From NCBI GenBank assembly GCA_016715985.1, contig JADJXD010000001.1:5208001-5272000 (forward strand): a DNA stretch of 64,000 bases, written 5' to 3'. Under the pieces are notes generated by a model. That model did no database searches. It was not told the origin of the DNA and saw nothing but the letters and a program-made list of their open reading frames with translations. Of this stretch, positions 12,001-19,706 are shown one piece after another; the first letter of the stretch is position 1; the number at the start of each line of letters is the position of its first letter. The position numbers and the translations under genes are program-made. The DNA is from Saprospiraceae bacterium (GTDB taxonomy: Bacteria > Bacteroidota > Bacteroidia > Chitinophagales > Saprospiraceae).

Positions 12001-12431
12001 GGAACCCATCTGATGATTTAAGTTGCGATACCTGCCTGACAACTTTGTTTACCGGCTTAAAAGATGCTGAATATACTGTTGTTGTAACTGATATTAATGG
12101 TTGCGAGAGCACTGCAAGTATCCGGGTAGTAGTGAAAGGTATAACTATCATTACAACCCCGAGTATCTTTAATCCGGCCGGAACGACAAATAAATATTTC
12201 ACCGTTTATGGAAATAATAATGTCGAATTAATAGAGAAAATGAGGATTTATGATCGGTGGGGAAATCTGATATTCAGCCAGGATAATTTTTTACCTAATA
12301 TTCCTGAATTGGGATGGGACGGTAAATATAAAGGAACGGAAGTTCAACCCGGTGTGTTTGTGTTTTTAATTGAATACAGAACCCCGACAGGTTTGGAAAT
12401 TCATTCAGGTGATGTAACTATCATTCGTTAG
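3099..12431 (+). CDS. Giant T9SS-secreted repeat protein (3,110 aa)
   Basis: Very large secreted or surface-anchored protein. An N-terminal signal peptide (hydrophobic stretch FIIVLLLIFHLQ ending near VDAQ) is followed by a Cys-rich N-terminal region, an HYR/Ig-like domain with the signature TDGCGN, and 13 tandem domains of about 83-84 residues each (roughly residues 465-1545). More Ig-like and PKD-like segments follow, then four or five paralogous Cys-containing segments of the form CSNNGTxxDxxDDxYTI. The last 90 or so residues (from about STPSIFNPAGT-like text through RIYDRWGNLIF to PGVFVFLIEY) match the gliding-motility-associated, type B T9SS C-terminal domain. Likely role is adhesion or cell-surface matrix; substrate unknown. 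It stands alone, with a terminator after it. The family and secretion route are well supported; the function is inferred. Confidence 0.9.
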   Translation: MNFKSRPMRYFIIVLLLIFHLQVDAQLGGCTGPGLPSCQCATASVLCDIQALNGVTYQMSSYSHPADGPNPMCPGQLGVTSSQNPTWYAFPAWCSNLTLRITYTGCTFAGGSRGLQAAVYSNCSNLPGSIVAGGCATQLSGCGIAAGVRNLDLTGLNIGSTYYLLVDGCGGSACLVTIEITSPPCPQQISPIPSDPVGPTTVCVNQPVNYTGVLPTGASIYYWTVTPGLTDGVLLNENPFTHTFTSPGQYEVCFDVANDCQNPGSEPPPRCITVNAYAPNAGTLMASPNPVCPGGTINYSVSGQTPEFSQYLVISNAAGQIVKVDVGTSGSFSHPECANFTLHSFNFQPGTIPVPVVGNNISSVACSTPSNCCATTTLSLNFQDNQAPVFTNAPPNATYNCYLNVPVMADLAWTDNCVPPGTVMGTEVNNITDNCIGGTITRTWTVTDGCGNAATHVQTITVQPIPVAQFDGPASATIPCSQIPPAGTLPPLLYDNNLAGDCSIMGSIEPTRVDMLVNCTGTITYTWQTTDICGRIIMHVQVLTVEPPTEATFQNAPPSANIACQDVPPPGLLPPLTFTNGEMGGCLITGTVIPTREDNIVLCSGTITYTWQATDPCGRLIFHEQILNVQPPAEATIQNPPASATIPCTAIPAAGVLPPLDYTNGLTGSCLISGTLIPTRNDAIVNCAGTITYTWQTTDICNRSIFHQQVLTVQPPPAATITNPPVNATINCPDIPPVGTLPPLSYTNGLTGSCGVNGTLIPTRTDAIVNCAGTITYVWSTVDQCNRPITHTQILTVLPPPVATFTNPPASATINCPDIPPAGALPQLSYSNGQTGNCEIAGDLIPTRTDNIVDCAGTITYVWTTIDQCNRTLTHTQVLTVLPPPVATFTNPPASATINCPDIPPAGTLPPLSYTNGQTGSCEISGSLTPTRTDNIVDCAGTITFLWETIDQCNRTLSHTQVLTVLPPPVAVLSAMPPSGNINCDQIPPAGELPPLTYTNGQSGSCEISGTLIPTRTDNVVNCQGTITFLWQTTDQCNRPIEHTQVLTVIPPPVATYVNPPASATITCTNLPPDGVLPPLNYTNGQTGVCEISGTVIPTRTDNITNCQGTITFTWQTTDQCNRSISHTQTLTVQPPPDANYVNPPASATVPCDQAPPPGILPPLDYTNGGVGECLVEGTVIPTRVDNIVNCAGTITLTWSGTDRCGRNISHIQIITVQPPPVATFVNPPVYSTPISCSDAEAFTAPDVNYSNNNVACPISGVLTPVVQKNYNSCGGNIQITWSGTDACNRPLSYNQVIVVQKAAPPVFTGNLPQDVTVSCQDISSFNIPLNYSNAGSGLCLLTGSITPTINQNQNLCGGVATLTWAYSDACNNVLNHVQQITVDPAPQASFVNPPPSSVTISCDQVTNQPPPLSYTNGLAGFCAIAGSVPGISSGSYNSCGGNLQYTWQFTDACGRSIVYNQNITVTPATNPFFLTSPPDIDLPCGQTTYTPPNLNYANGLAGICAISGSVTPTFTDFGTFRVYTWSYTNPCNNVTITEDQTVTFSSTPDIFISPNNAEVCAGQSYNLNQIIVTNNGGGAVNITYHSATPAGSSNIIASSTVSPLVTTTYYILATNSFGCTDEAPFTLTVIPNANSGTPVDGIKCIDGSAVNLWDFLSGPYNTNGFWTDVNGTGVNLSNPAAVFFIGLPPGLYPFDYTVSSGNPLCPPATTRIFIQFVNPGTYDITDVECNASFTDYTVFFTTNGVTVTSSAGNVVVVSAGMVEIRNIPISQTVLITLTTTGTDCAPQVIAISPPDCSCPSIPAPLSSGSPKVCFGNPNPTLNVTVGGGLSASWFAASSGGTAIQTNSLSYVPTVTAPGIYSFWVESVDAVTACKSSTRTQVQFEIVANPTAMNATLNKCDDNTDGFVLFNLTNANSLITGSGNTVAFYVSLSDAQNETNPLPVMYVNTTAISQVIYALVKNSNNCETIVELTLNVFPLPDVSITVTNEVCLGNQDGTITIVVNNGSGPFEYSLDNIIWTTDPVFEDLQAKTYMVYVRNANQCVSVTPVVVTPGQRLDIGGFSAVCSNNGTPSDGSDDFYTINFNITNTTNASNSFEVTYDGNLIGTFNYGVPSSFTLPANSGTGTVMFTDPVTGCFASRDIGPLNSCSTDCLITISSLTSVCSDNGTESLSTDDFYTITLTTSVFNGGSDNMFDLFVNNVLISTHVYGQQITFNLPANGMTPIIRLRDRQNILCETLVDVPALIPCSSACAITATTNNVLCNDNGTINDPADDTFTFTIRVNGFNLSPSWGIEGQAQDRLYNTNITLGPFPVSGGNVSLNITDSADSQCRTAVNVTAPPACSEPCVLELTGLVTGACNNAGTGNTEADDVYSIDFRINVLGGSASIYKVSDGVREWGPFIYGTPVTITDLPANGQNIILNVIDQSNPGCNFNFTVRQDPCSQCTQTVNAGPDIELSCLVNTANLMGTSSVPGVIYQWTGPNNFNRIGQNAQTATPGTYYFRVTFADQCVATDSMRVTIDANLPVANAGPDMTINCLVSTVMLTGSGNVNASNAEYIWTDASGAVIGTNQTLSVTIPGTYFFQVVNTNNNCISGKDEVIVSDDTALPTAVIFADPGNLLDCVISSIVLSGQPQEDVYYNWLFGEDSYTRVSSITVNEEGLVTMTAIDSISGCSAFSQLQIVDLQDYPILLVEPAAPITCDNNETVINASNSPLGPNLVFSWFDANNNLIAGATGSTLTVNIPGRYYVMLTDTTNKCRNIDSVLVESIGAFPEFTNTNDVNLFCGNTQTTLEINITNAVPNTQISWTSVGGNIISGNGTPRITVEGSGVYSVDVLFTDSGCRSTREIRVNVDSQFPESITAATDDESCAGERDAAIRILSVVGGTPPLTYRLNNQTYTDVSNISSLSPGNYTLIVTDSNGCSLSSSFVLQAGNNLDLNLNSFIEIRRGDSTTFEVKTSLPLDQIASVKWNPSDDLSCDTCLTTLFTGLKDAEYTVVVTDINGCESTASIRVVVKGITIITTPSIFNPAGTTNKYFTVYGNNNVELIEKMRIYDRWGNLIFSQDNFLPNIPELGWDGKYKGTEVQPGVFVFLIEYRTPTGLEIHSGDVTIIR
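4497..7740 (+). repeat. Thirteen tandem 252-bp coding repeats
   Basis: Each unit encodes about 84 residues with a conserved order: NPPASATI, then Cys, PP-G-LPPL-YTNG, Cys, PTRTDNIVNCAGTITxxW, DQCNR and LTVLPP. The first nine units keep length exactly; the last four are more divergent and lose the PTRTDN block. Units 4 to 8 are most alike, which suggests recent expansion or exchange inside the array. Boundaries are approximate. Confidence 0.85.
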
Positions 12432-12475
12432 AGCAATTATTTTAAGTTTTAGTCTTTACAGACTTTTTATATTTG

Positions 12476-12517
12476 AAAGGATTTTCTGCTTTAGAAGGGC
12501 AGGGAATCCTTTTTTTG
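12476..12517 (+). terminator. Intrinsic terminator after the giant surface protein
   Basis: An inverted repeat AAAGGATT...AATCCTTT with an inner CTGC/GCAG pair is followed directly by a run of T. It ends transcription of the 3,110-residue gene before the haloperoxidase promoter. Confidence 0.75.
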
Positions 12518-12659
12518 TTAATACCTGGATATTTGAAATATCCGTGATTTTATCTTCTTGCTGATCAATCTATATTCGGAATTTTATATAAAATACGCAT
12601 CGTTTTAAGATTTAATTAACACTTCGGGCTTCTTTTAATTTGATTTTCAGGATAAAGTT

Positions 12660-12667
12660 TATATTTG
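12660..12667 (+). promoter_or_regulatory. -7 promoter box for the haloperoxidase operon
   Basis: TATATTTG matches TAnnTTTG and lies 18 bases before the ATG at 12686. An in-frame TTG inside this box (12665) is therefore not the translation start. Confidence 0.7.
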
Positions 12668-12685
12668 TACTTTAATTTATGTCTG

Positions 12686-14005
12686 ATGAAACTTTTAATT
12701 CTATTATTTTTTAGTTTATGTTTCATTTATTCCTGCAATGATCTAAATGAAACAAGAAAGATAATATTTGGTACGGAAGATTTAAATTTATGTAACAGGA
12801 AGTTACTCGAAGTCGCTATGGAAGATGCATTTCCGCCTCCGGTGGCTTCCCGGGTGTATGTTTATCCCCATATAGCACATTATATCACACTTCAGTCATT
12901 TTATCCGGATAGTTTGACAGAGATTACTTCCAGGCTGAACGGATTCGATACTTTGACTGTCAATGAAAAAATTAAGTCCCGTTCTAATCCTGAATTAGCA
13001 GCGTTACTATCTTTTTGCTATACGGCAAAAGATGTTGTTTTCTCAGAATACCAAATGGTAGATATGGCTGATTTAATTACTCAGAAAGCAAAAGTCGCAG
13101 GTTTATCTAATTCAACCATCGAAAATTCAATAAAATATGCAAAACTTGTATCTGATTTAGTAAGTAAAAGGATTAAATCGGATGAATACTCGGTGACAAG
13201 GACGTTGGATCGTTTTACCAGTGACAAGAGACCGGGGAAGTGGAGAGAAACACCGCCTGATTACATAGCCGGACTGGAACCGCATTGGATGAAAATAAAA
13301 CCCTTAATCATTGATAGTGCAGGAATATATCCTGCAAAATCACCTCCCCGATACGAAACTTCAAAAAACTCTGAATTTTATAAAATGGTAAGTGATGTTC
13401 ATAGCCATTCATTAAATCTGGATTCAACTATGGTGTCCATTGCCTGGTTTTGGGATGACAATCCCAATGTTTCTGAACATACAGGACATGCAATGACAGT
13501 GACACATAAAATTTCACCACCAGGTCATTGGTTAAATATCATTCATCAGATAAGTTCCAGAGAAAATTCAGATTTATTTAAAACTACAAAAGCATATACA
13601 TTTTCTGCAATTGCTATGTTTGATGGAATAATATCTTGCTGGTACGAAAAATATAAAACAAATCTGGTTCGGCCGGTAACCTATATTCAGGAAAATATCG
13701 ACCCTGAATGGAAACCACTTATTCAAACTCCTCCATTTCCGGAATATACCAGTGGGCATAGTGTGATTTCAGCGTCGGCGGCTGAAGTACTTACAGATAT
13801 TTTCGGAAAAAATTTTGTTTTTCGGGATTCGACCCAGACATTATTTGGAATGGACGCCCGGGATTATAATTCTTTTCATGTAGCTGCATGGGAAGTAAGT
13901 ATGAGCAGATTTTATGGAGGTATTCATTACAGACAAGGTGTTGAAGAAGGAAATAAACAAGGGATTTTTATAGGTAGGTATGTACTTTCTGATTTGACCA
14001 AATAA
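12686..14005 (+). CDS. Vanadium-dependent haloperoxidase / PAP2-family lipoprotein
   Basis: PAP2 superfamily protein of the vanadium haloperoxidase type. It begins with a lipoprotein signal peptide (MKLLILLFF ... FIYSC), so the mature protein is probably anchored by its cysteine outside the cytoplasm. The C-terminal half shows the three phosphate/vanadate-binding motifs: KYKTNLVRP (K-x6-RP), YTSGHS (PSGH-like), and SRFYGGIHYRQG (SR-x5-H). The start at 12686 is chosen because the longer reading begins inside the promoter and only the shorter one yields a clean lipobox. It is followed 58 bases later by an ASPIC/UnbV-VCBS protein, a pairing seen in other Bacteroidota. Whether it oxidises halides or acts as an acid phosphatase cannot be read from the sequence. 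Confidence 0.85.
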   Translation: MKLLILLFFSLCFIYSCNDLNETRKIIFGTEDLNLCNRKLLEVAMEDAFPPPVASRVYVYPHIAHYITLQSFYPDSLTEITSRLNGFDTLTVNEKIKSRSNPELAALLSFCYTAKDVVFSEYQMVDMADLITQKAKVAGLSNSTIENSIKYAKLVSDLVSKRIKSDEYSVTRTLDRFTSDKRPGKWRETPPDYIAGLEPHWMKIKPLIIDSAGIYPAKSPPRYETSKNSEFYKMVSDVHSHSLNLDSTMVSIAWFWDDNPNVSEHTGHAMTVTHKISPPGHWLNIIHQISSRENSDLFKTTKAYTFSAIAMFDGIISCWYEKYKTNLVRPVTYIQENIDPEWKPLIQTPPFPEYTSGHSVISASAAEVLTDIFGKNFVFRDSTQTLFGMDARDYNSFHVAAWEVSMSRFYGGIHYRQGVEEGNKQGIFIGRYVLSDLTK

Positions 14006-14063
14006 GTAAGAAAGTTAATAAATATATGAGATTTAGTTTTTTGAAGTAAACAAAACATAAATA

Positions 14064-17000
14064 ATGTTTAATAATAAATTATATCTTTCATTAATTGTTT
14101 TCAGTTGCCTGACTTTTTCCTGCAAGAATGAAGATCAGTACCAATTTAGAAATATACAGGATCAGAATTTTAAGGTTTCACAATCAGAAAGCGATGAAAC
14201 ATCCCTGTTCCAATTATTGGACACAAGTGTAACACGCATGACCTTTATAAATAAACTGACTGAAACAAACGACCAGAATTATAAAAGTTATGCATACATA
14301 TACAACGGGGGAGGAGTCGCCGTAGGTGATATCAACAATGACGGCTTATTGGATGTATTTATGGGTGGAAATATGGTTTCCGGACGTATGTATTTAAATA
14401 AGGGGAATTTCAGATTTGATGATATTACAGCAACATCCGGTTTGCTTAATGACATTGGTTTTAAAACCGGAGTAAACATGGTGGATATCAATAATGATGG
14501 ATTTCTCGATATTTACATTTGTGCCGGAGGTCGTTTTAAAGAAGAATTCAGAAAAAATCTATTATACATCAATAATGGAGATTTAACATTTACAGAGAGT
14601 GCAGCAAAATATGGATTGGACGATGCGAGTTTTTCCACCCAATCTTATTTTTTTGACATGGATATGGACGGGGATTTGGATTTGTACCTGCTAAATCACC
14701 CTTTTGATCCAAGGGAAAGTAACAATCTGAAGCTAAATTCTGATAAAGACGGAAATCTAAGTATAGTATTATCGCCGGATTTGCAGCATGTCAGTGACAG
14801 ATTGTACAGAAATGACAATGGTAAGTTTATGGATATCACAGAAAAAAGCGGGGTATTGAATGAAGCGTTTGGGTTGAGCGCTATTATTGCTGATTTTAAT
14901 GAGGACTTATTGCCTGATATTTATGTATGCAATGATTATGTGAAACCTGATTATTTATATATCAATAACGGCGACGGTACTTTTACGGATCGGTTTAACG
15001 ATTATTTCCAGCATACTTCTTTTTCATCGATGGGTTCTGATTATGCCGATATAAATAATGATGGCTGTCTGGATTTATTCACTCTAGACATGTTTCCGGA
15101 AGATAATGAAAGACAAAAAATGCATGGAACCGAATACAATTATGATAAGTACCTATTGACAAAAAAAGTAAATTTTGCGACACAATTTATTAAGAATACC
15201 TTACAATTAAATAATTGTGACGGTACATATTCCGATATTGCTATGTTTGCAGATGTTGCGCATACAGACTGGAGCTGGTCTGTGTTAATGGCAGATTATG
15301 ATAATGATGGCTGGAAGGATATTTTTGTAACAAACGGGTATCGGCGAAGTGTTACTGATAATGATTACGTTAAGTACAAACAGGATTCCATTTTAAAGTT
15401 AATGAAGACAGGTACACCCGATATCAGAAAATTTATCGGAGGGATTCCAACACATAAAACAAAAAATTATTTATACCGTAACAATGGTAATCTCAGCTTC
15501 TCCAATGTTTCTGATTCATGGGATTCCGGACCTCCGGAGTTTTCGAACGGTGCAGTTTATGCGGATTTGGACAATGATGGTTATCTTGATTTAATCGTAA
15601 ATAATTTAGATACTTTATCTTTTTTATTTAAAAACACAGGTAAACAAAGCAGAGCTAATAATTTTGTCAGATTTAGTCTGAATTCACCCTCCCCAATATA
15701 TGGAGCCAAAGTAGAAATTACTGATTCAGAAGGCAGTGTGCAAACACAAGTATTTTATCCAAACAGAGGTTTTATATCACATGTCGAACCAATATTACAT
15801 TTTGGGTTAGGCAAATCAAAAGGTTTATCAGAAGTTAAAATTACCTGGCCTGATGGAAATATTCAGATTGTTGAAAATGTAAATTTGAATCAATTAAACA
15901 AAATTGATTATATTAAAGGTAGTGAATCCTTCAAAAAGATACGAAACCCAAATTTGTATTTTGAACCATCTTCTGTACAGCTTCATCCGGATATGAAGCA
16001 TACTGAGAATGAGTATATTGATTTTAAAAGAGAGCCTTTGTTGCACAGGAAGTATTCAGAATCAGGCCCCGCATTGGCAGTTGCAGACATTAACGGTGAT
16101 GGCTTGGATGATGTATATTTAGGTGGGGCATCAGGCTATTCGGGTAAAATATTTTTAAGGAAAAAAAATGGCAGTTTTGAAAAAATGGATGTTCCGTCTT
16201 TAGAAACAGATCATAAATTTGAAGATATAGCTGCTGTTTTTGCAGATTTTAACGGAGACAAAAATTTAGATTTATTGGTCGTAAGCGGTGGGAATGAATT
16301 TACTTACAATTCACCCGATTACCTTGATCGACTATATATCGGAGATGGAAAAGGAGGATTTAAAAGAGATGAATCTGCTATGCCCAGAGTGGTGAGTAGT
16401 GGTTCTTGTATAGCATTATGGGATATAGATGGAGATGGTGACTTGGATGTATTTATTGGAGGAAGGGTTAGTCCGGGCAAATATCCTGCAGAGCCTGTAA
16501 ATTATATAATGAGAAATGATAATGGGAAGTTTGTCAACATCACCACCGATATTTCTGAAGGTCTGAATAAAGTGGGGATGGTTACTTCAGCACAATTCTC
16601 TGATCTGGATAAGGATGGTGTTGCAGAATTGATTTTAGTAGGTGAATGGATGTCTCCAAAAATTTTCAAATTTATAGAAAATAAATATATTGATGTCACT
16701 GAGAAGTTTGGATTGGCAGAATATAAAGGCTGGTGGGAAGGGATTCTGATAAAGGACCTGAATAATGATGGCTATCCTGAAATTATAGCAGGGAATACCG
16801 GTTTAAACGGACATTTTAAAGCATCACGAAATAAGCCTGTCACATTGCATTATAAAGACTATGATGGTAATGGGACTACTGATCCCATCCTATGTCACTA
16901 TGTCGGTAAAAAGAGTTATCCTGTTGTTATGCGGGATAAATTACTGGATCATATGGTAGTATTGAAGAAGAAATTTTTACGCTATTATCAATACTCTACG

Positions 17001-17450
17001 GCCACCATTGCGGAGATATTTACTCCTGATCAACGTAAGGACGAGTCGGTATTGGAAGCAAATCATTTGGCGACCACTCTATTTTGGAATCAGGAAGGTA
17101 AAAGTTTTAAAGCGGAATTACTTCCTGTTAGTGCTCAGTTATCCACTATGAAAACAATTCTGGATTATGATGTGAATAATGACGGGTTTTCAGACATCAT
17201 AATGGGAGGAAATGAGTTTGGAACAGACGTGTTGCTGGGAAGATATGATGCATCGCCTGGTGTTCTGTTATTGGGGGATAAGTCAGGTAACCTGAAAAAT
17301 GTGACTCCGGCCAACAGCGGATTATCAATACTTGGAAATGTACGAAAGATGGCAATCTTAAAACACAGCTCAAAAACTGAACTGTTGATTGTCAGAAATA
17401 ATGATGTTTGCACTTTATTGAATATCAGGATTCAGAAAGAAAATAATTGA
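14064..17450 (+). CDS. VCBS/FG-GAP repeat lipoprotein with ASPIC/UnbV domain
   Basis: Lipoprotein signal peptide with lipobox (LIVFSCLTFSC), then two beta-propeller-like regions built of calcium-binding VCBS/FG-GAP repeats: many copies of D-x-N-x-DG-x-D, such as DINNDGLLDVF, DMDGDLDLYL, DLDNDGYLDLIV and DINGDGLDDVYLGG. Between them, about residues 545-620, lies an ASPIC/UnbV domain (GAKVEI ... NRGFISHVEP ... HFGLG ... ITWPDG). Such proteins in Bacteroidota are exported surface proteins thought to bind other proteins or glycans. It likely forms an operon with the haloperoxidase just upstream; whether the two act together is inference. The next gene (comEC) starts only 41 bases on. Confidence 0.88.
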   Translation: MFNNKLYLSLIVFSCLTFSCKNEDQYQFRNIQDQNFKVSQSESDETSLFQLLDTSVTRMTFINKLTETNDQNYKSYAYIYNGGGVAVGDINNDGLLDVFMGGNMVSGRMYLNKGNFRFDDITATSGLLNDIGFKTGVNMVDINNDGFLDIYICAGGRFKEEFRKNLLYINNGDLTFTESAAKYGLDDASFSTQSYFFDMDMDGDLDLYLLNHPFDPRESNNLKLNSDKDGNLSIVLSPDLQHVSDRLYRNDNGKFMDITEKSGVLNEAFGLSAIIADFNEDLLPDIYVCNDYVKPDYLYINNGDGTFTDRFNDYFQHTSFSSMGSDYADINNDGCLDLFTLDMFPEDNERQKMHGTEYNYDKYLLTKKVNFATQFIKNTLQLNNCDGTYSDIAMFADVAHTDWSWSVLMADYDNDGWKDIFVTNGYRRSVTDNDYVKYKQDSILKLMKTGTPDIRKFIGGIPTHKTKNYLYRNNGNLSFSNVSDSWDSGPPEFSNGAVYADLDNDGYLDLIVNNLDTLSFLFKNTGKQSRANNFVRFSLNSPSPIYGAKVEITDSEGSVQTQVFYPNRGFISHVEPILHFGLGKSKGLSEVKITWPDGNIQIVENVNLNQLNKIDYIKGSESFKKIRNPNLYFEPSSVQLHPDMKHTENEYIDFKREPLLHRKYSESGPALAVADINGDGLDDVYLGGASGYSGKIFLRKKNGSFEKMDVPSLETDHKFEDIAAVFADFNGDKNLDLLVVSGGNEFTYNSPDYLDRLYIGDGKGGFKRDESAMPRVVSSGSCIALWDIDGDGDLDVFIGGRVSPGKYPAEPVNYIMRNDNGKFVNITTDISEGLNKVGMVTSAQFSDLDKDGVAELILVGEWMSPKIFKFIENKYIDVTEKFGLAEYKGWWEGILIKDLNNDGYPEIIAGNTGLNGHFKASRNKPVTLHYKDYDGNGTTDPILCHYVGKKSYPVVMRDKLLDHMVVLKKKFLRYYQYSTATIAEIFTPDQRKDESVLEANHLATTLFWNQEGKSFKAELLPVSAQLSTMKTILDYDVNNDGFSDIIMGGNEFGTDVLLGRYDASPGVLLLGDKSGNLKNVTPANSGLSILGNVRKMAILKHSSKTELLIVRNNDVCTLLNIRIQKENN

Positions 17451-17491
17451 AATGAAAAATTAATTTTAAAACTGTTAATAACTACTTACAG

Positions 17492-19600
17492 ATGAATTGG
17501 GCTGCATTTCCTTTATTGAGAGTCACCTTGCTGTTAATAACCGGAATCATTACTTTTGAGATTTTCAACCTTCCTATGCTGCAGGCATTAGCCGGTTTGA
17601 TTTTTAGTCTGTTTTTGTATATCATCATTTATTTTACTTTACACACTCCTGACAGGCGTTCAATGGTATTAGGCTCTTTAATATTATCAGTTTCATTTTT
17701 TTTGGGTGGGTTTTTAATTGGAAATAAGAACAATAATATTCATTCTGAAAAGTCTAAAGATTTAACAGGTAAGTTGATTCTTATCACTGGTGTAGTCGAT
17801 GAAGCACCTGTATTGAAAAATCGATTAAGAACTTTTGTAAATGTCACTTCCGCAGGATTTTCATCTGATCATTTGATTCCTTTAAACATCAAAACAATTG
17901 TATATTTTGACAGGTCGGATAGTGTCGCAGCACGTTATGAACAGGGTGATTTGATTCTGATGCGGGCTAAAATAAATGAGGTGACACCGGGGACAAATCC
18001 ATATGCATTTGACTATTCAGAATACCTAAGGTACAGGTCTGTCATTCATCAGATATCTGTGCCGGCAGGAAATCACAGGTCCTTGTCTAAAGGAAATTTA
18101 AATGGATTTCAACGACTTGCAATTCAATCAAGGCTTCAATGTCTGGAGACGCTACAAAGGTATATAAAGGATGAGCGGAAACTTGCAGTTTCCCAAGCTA
18201 TTCTATTGGGGTACCGTAATCTGATAAGTGATGATTTATACCAGGATTTTACAGATACAGGTGCAATTCACGTGCTGGCAGTTTCAGGGCTGCATGTTGC
18301 GATTGTGATTTCCTTTTTTGTTCTGCTTTTGGATAAAATCAGATCACGCTCTTTATTTTATCGAATATTCCGTATGGTTACATTACTTCTAATCGTTTGG
18401 TTTTATGTTGTAATGACAGGAGCTTCTCCGGCAGTACAAAGAGCGGGTTTGATGGTTTCTTTTTACATTGTTGGCAAAAATGTAAGCAACCATATTAATA
18501 TTTATAACATACTTTCCATCAGCGCCATATTTCTTTTAATGTATGATCCATTTTTGTTGTTTCAGGCGTCATTTCAGTTCTCATATCTTGCATTAATCAG
18601 TATAGTATATTTTCAGCCATATATTTCTCAAATTTATCAGCCATCTTCCTACATACTAAATCAAGTCTGGAATTTGGTAAGTGTGGCGATTGCTGCTCAA
18701 ATTTTGGTCTTCCCGATTACAATCTTTTATTTCCATAAATTTCCTATCTATTTTATGCTGACCGGATTGGTTGCGGTGCCTTTAGTTTATGTTATTTTAT
18801 ATCTCGGATTGGTGCTTCTCGCTTTTGAAGCCCTTCTACCGGCGATTAATTTTGTAATCCATCCGGTTTTTTCATTTGTACTTGATATATTTTTATGGTT
18901 GATTGTCCATATCCGACAGTTGCCATATAGTAGCATAAAAGCAATGTGGATGGATGGAATTGGCTTATTTTTGTTATACATGATAGTGATCAGTTTGATG
19001 TTTTATCTTGTAAAGAGACATATTCTCTGGTTCAGGTCTCTTCTGGGCTTAAGTTTTATTTACTTATTTTATTTCCTGTACACAGACTATCAGGCAAGTA
19101 AACAATCAAAAATATATGTATATGATGTTTTTGGAGGTTATTTAATTGATTTTTTTGATGGGAAAACATGTTTCACTTTAAAATCCGATGATCTAAGTCC
19201 AAAATCTGAAAATTTTGCATCCCAAAATAACAGAATGATGCACAGAATTGAAGAAATAAAGGACATCACTAAAGAATTCAGTGTGAATGGTGTTCATTTC
19301 GAAAAAGCCGGGAATTTTGTGCGAAATGGAAATATTTTGTTTTATCTGTATAAAAGTGGTGATTATAAAGAGATTAATAAAGTTAATTTTAAACTTGATT
19401 ACTGCTATATTCCTTCCGGAAAATATAAATCAGGGGAATGGAAAGAATTCCATCAAAACGTTCAAAATGTGATTCTGGACAGAAACCTGAGATACTGGCA
19501 AAGTGATTTAATCTGGGATTCTTTCAGTAATTATTCCATTGGCATACACGATGTGAAAAATGACGGCTCTCTAAAGATTAATAATACTTTAGTCAGGTAG
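17492..19600 (+). CDS. comEC: ComEC/Rec2-family DNA uptake membrane protein
   Basis: Inner-membrane channel protein that moves single-stranded DNA into the cytoplasm during natural transformation. It opens with N-terminal membrane helices and a DUF4131-like OB segment, followed by the competence domain with the hallmark HVLAVSGLHVAIV and about seven more membrane helices. At 702 residues it matches the shorter Bacteroidota form; a full metallo-beta-lactamase domain with HxHxDH is not seen, and the C-terminal 170 residues are soluble without recognised motifs. It follows the VCBS gene by 41 bases and could be cotranscribed, though the functions are unrelated. Confidence 0.88.
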   Translation: MNWAAFPLLRVTLLLITGIITFEIFNLPMLQALAGLIFSLFLYIIIYFTLHTPDRRSMVLGSLILSVSFFLGGFLIGNKNNNIHSEKSKDLTGKLILITGVVDEAPVLKNRLRTFVNVTSAGFSSDHLIPLNIKTIVYFDRSDSVAARYEQGDLILMRAKINEVTPGTNPYAFDYSEYLRYRSVIHQISVPAGNHRSLSKGNLNGFQRLAIQSRLQCLETLQRYIKDERKLAVSQAILLGYRNLISDDLYQDFTDTGAIHVLAVSGLHVAIVISFFVLLLDKIRSRSLFYRIFRMVTLLLIVWFYVVMTGASPAVQRAGLMVSFYIVGKNVSNHINIYNILSISAIFLLMYDPFLLFQASFQFSYLALISIVYFQPYISQIYQPSSYILNQVWNLVSVAIAAQILVFPITIFYFHKFPIYFMLTGLVAVPLVYVILYLGLVLLAFEALLPAINFVIHPVFSFVLDIFLWLIVHIRQLPYSSIKAMWMDGIGLFLLYMIVISLMFYLVKRHILWFRSLLGLSFIYLFYFLYTDYQASKQSKIYVYDVFGGYLIDFFDGKTCFTLKSDDLSPKSENFASQNNRMMHRIEEIKDITKEFSVNGVHFEKAGNFVRNGNILFYLYKSGDYKEINKVNFKLDYCYIPSGKYKSGEWKEFHQNVQNVILDRNLRYWQSDLIWDSFSNYSIGIHDVKNDGSLKINNTLVR

Positions 19601-19659
19601 AAGGAATACCAATTAATAAGGGTTTAACTTCTGTACTTATATATTCAAATAATAATTTA

Positions 19660-19667
19660 TATATTTG
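19660..19667 (+). promoter_or_regulatory. -7 promoter box for the mechanosensitive channel
   Basis: TATATTTG matches TAnnTTTG. It lies 39 bases before the chosen ATG at 19707; an in-frame TTG inside the box (19665) is rejected as a start. Confidence 0.65.
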
Positions 19668-19706
19668 CACTTGATTTTTAGTGTTATATTTAATACTTTT
19701 GTAAAT

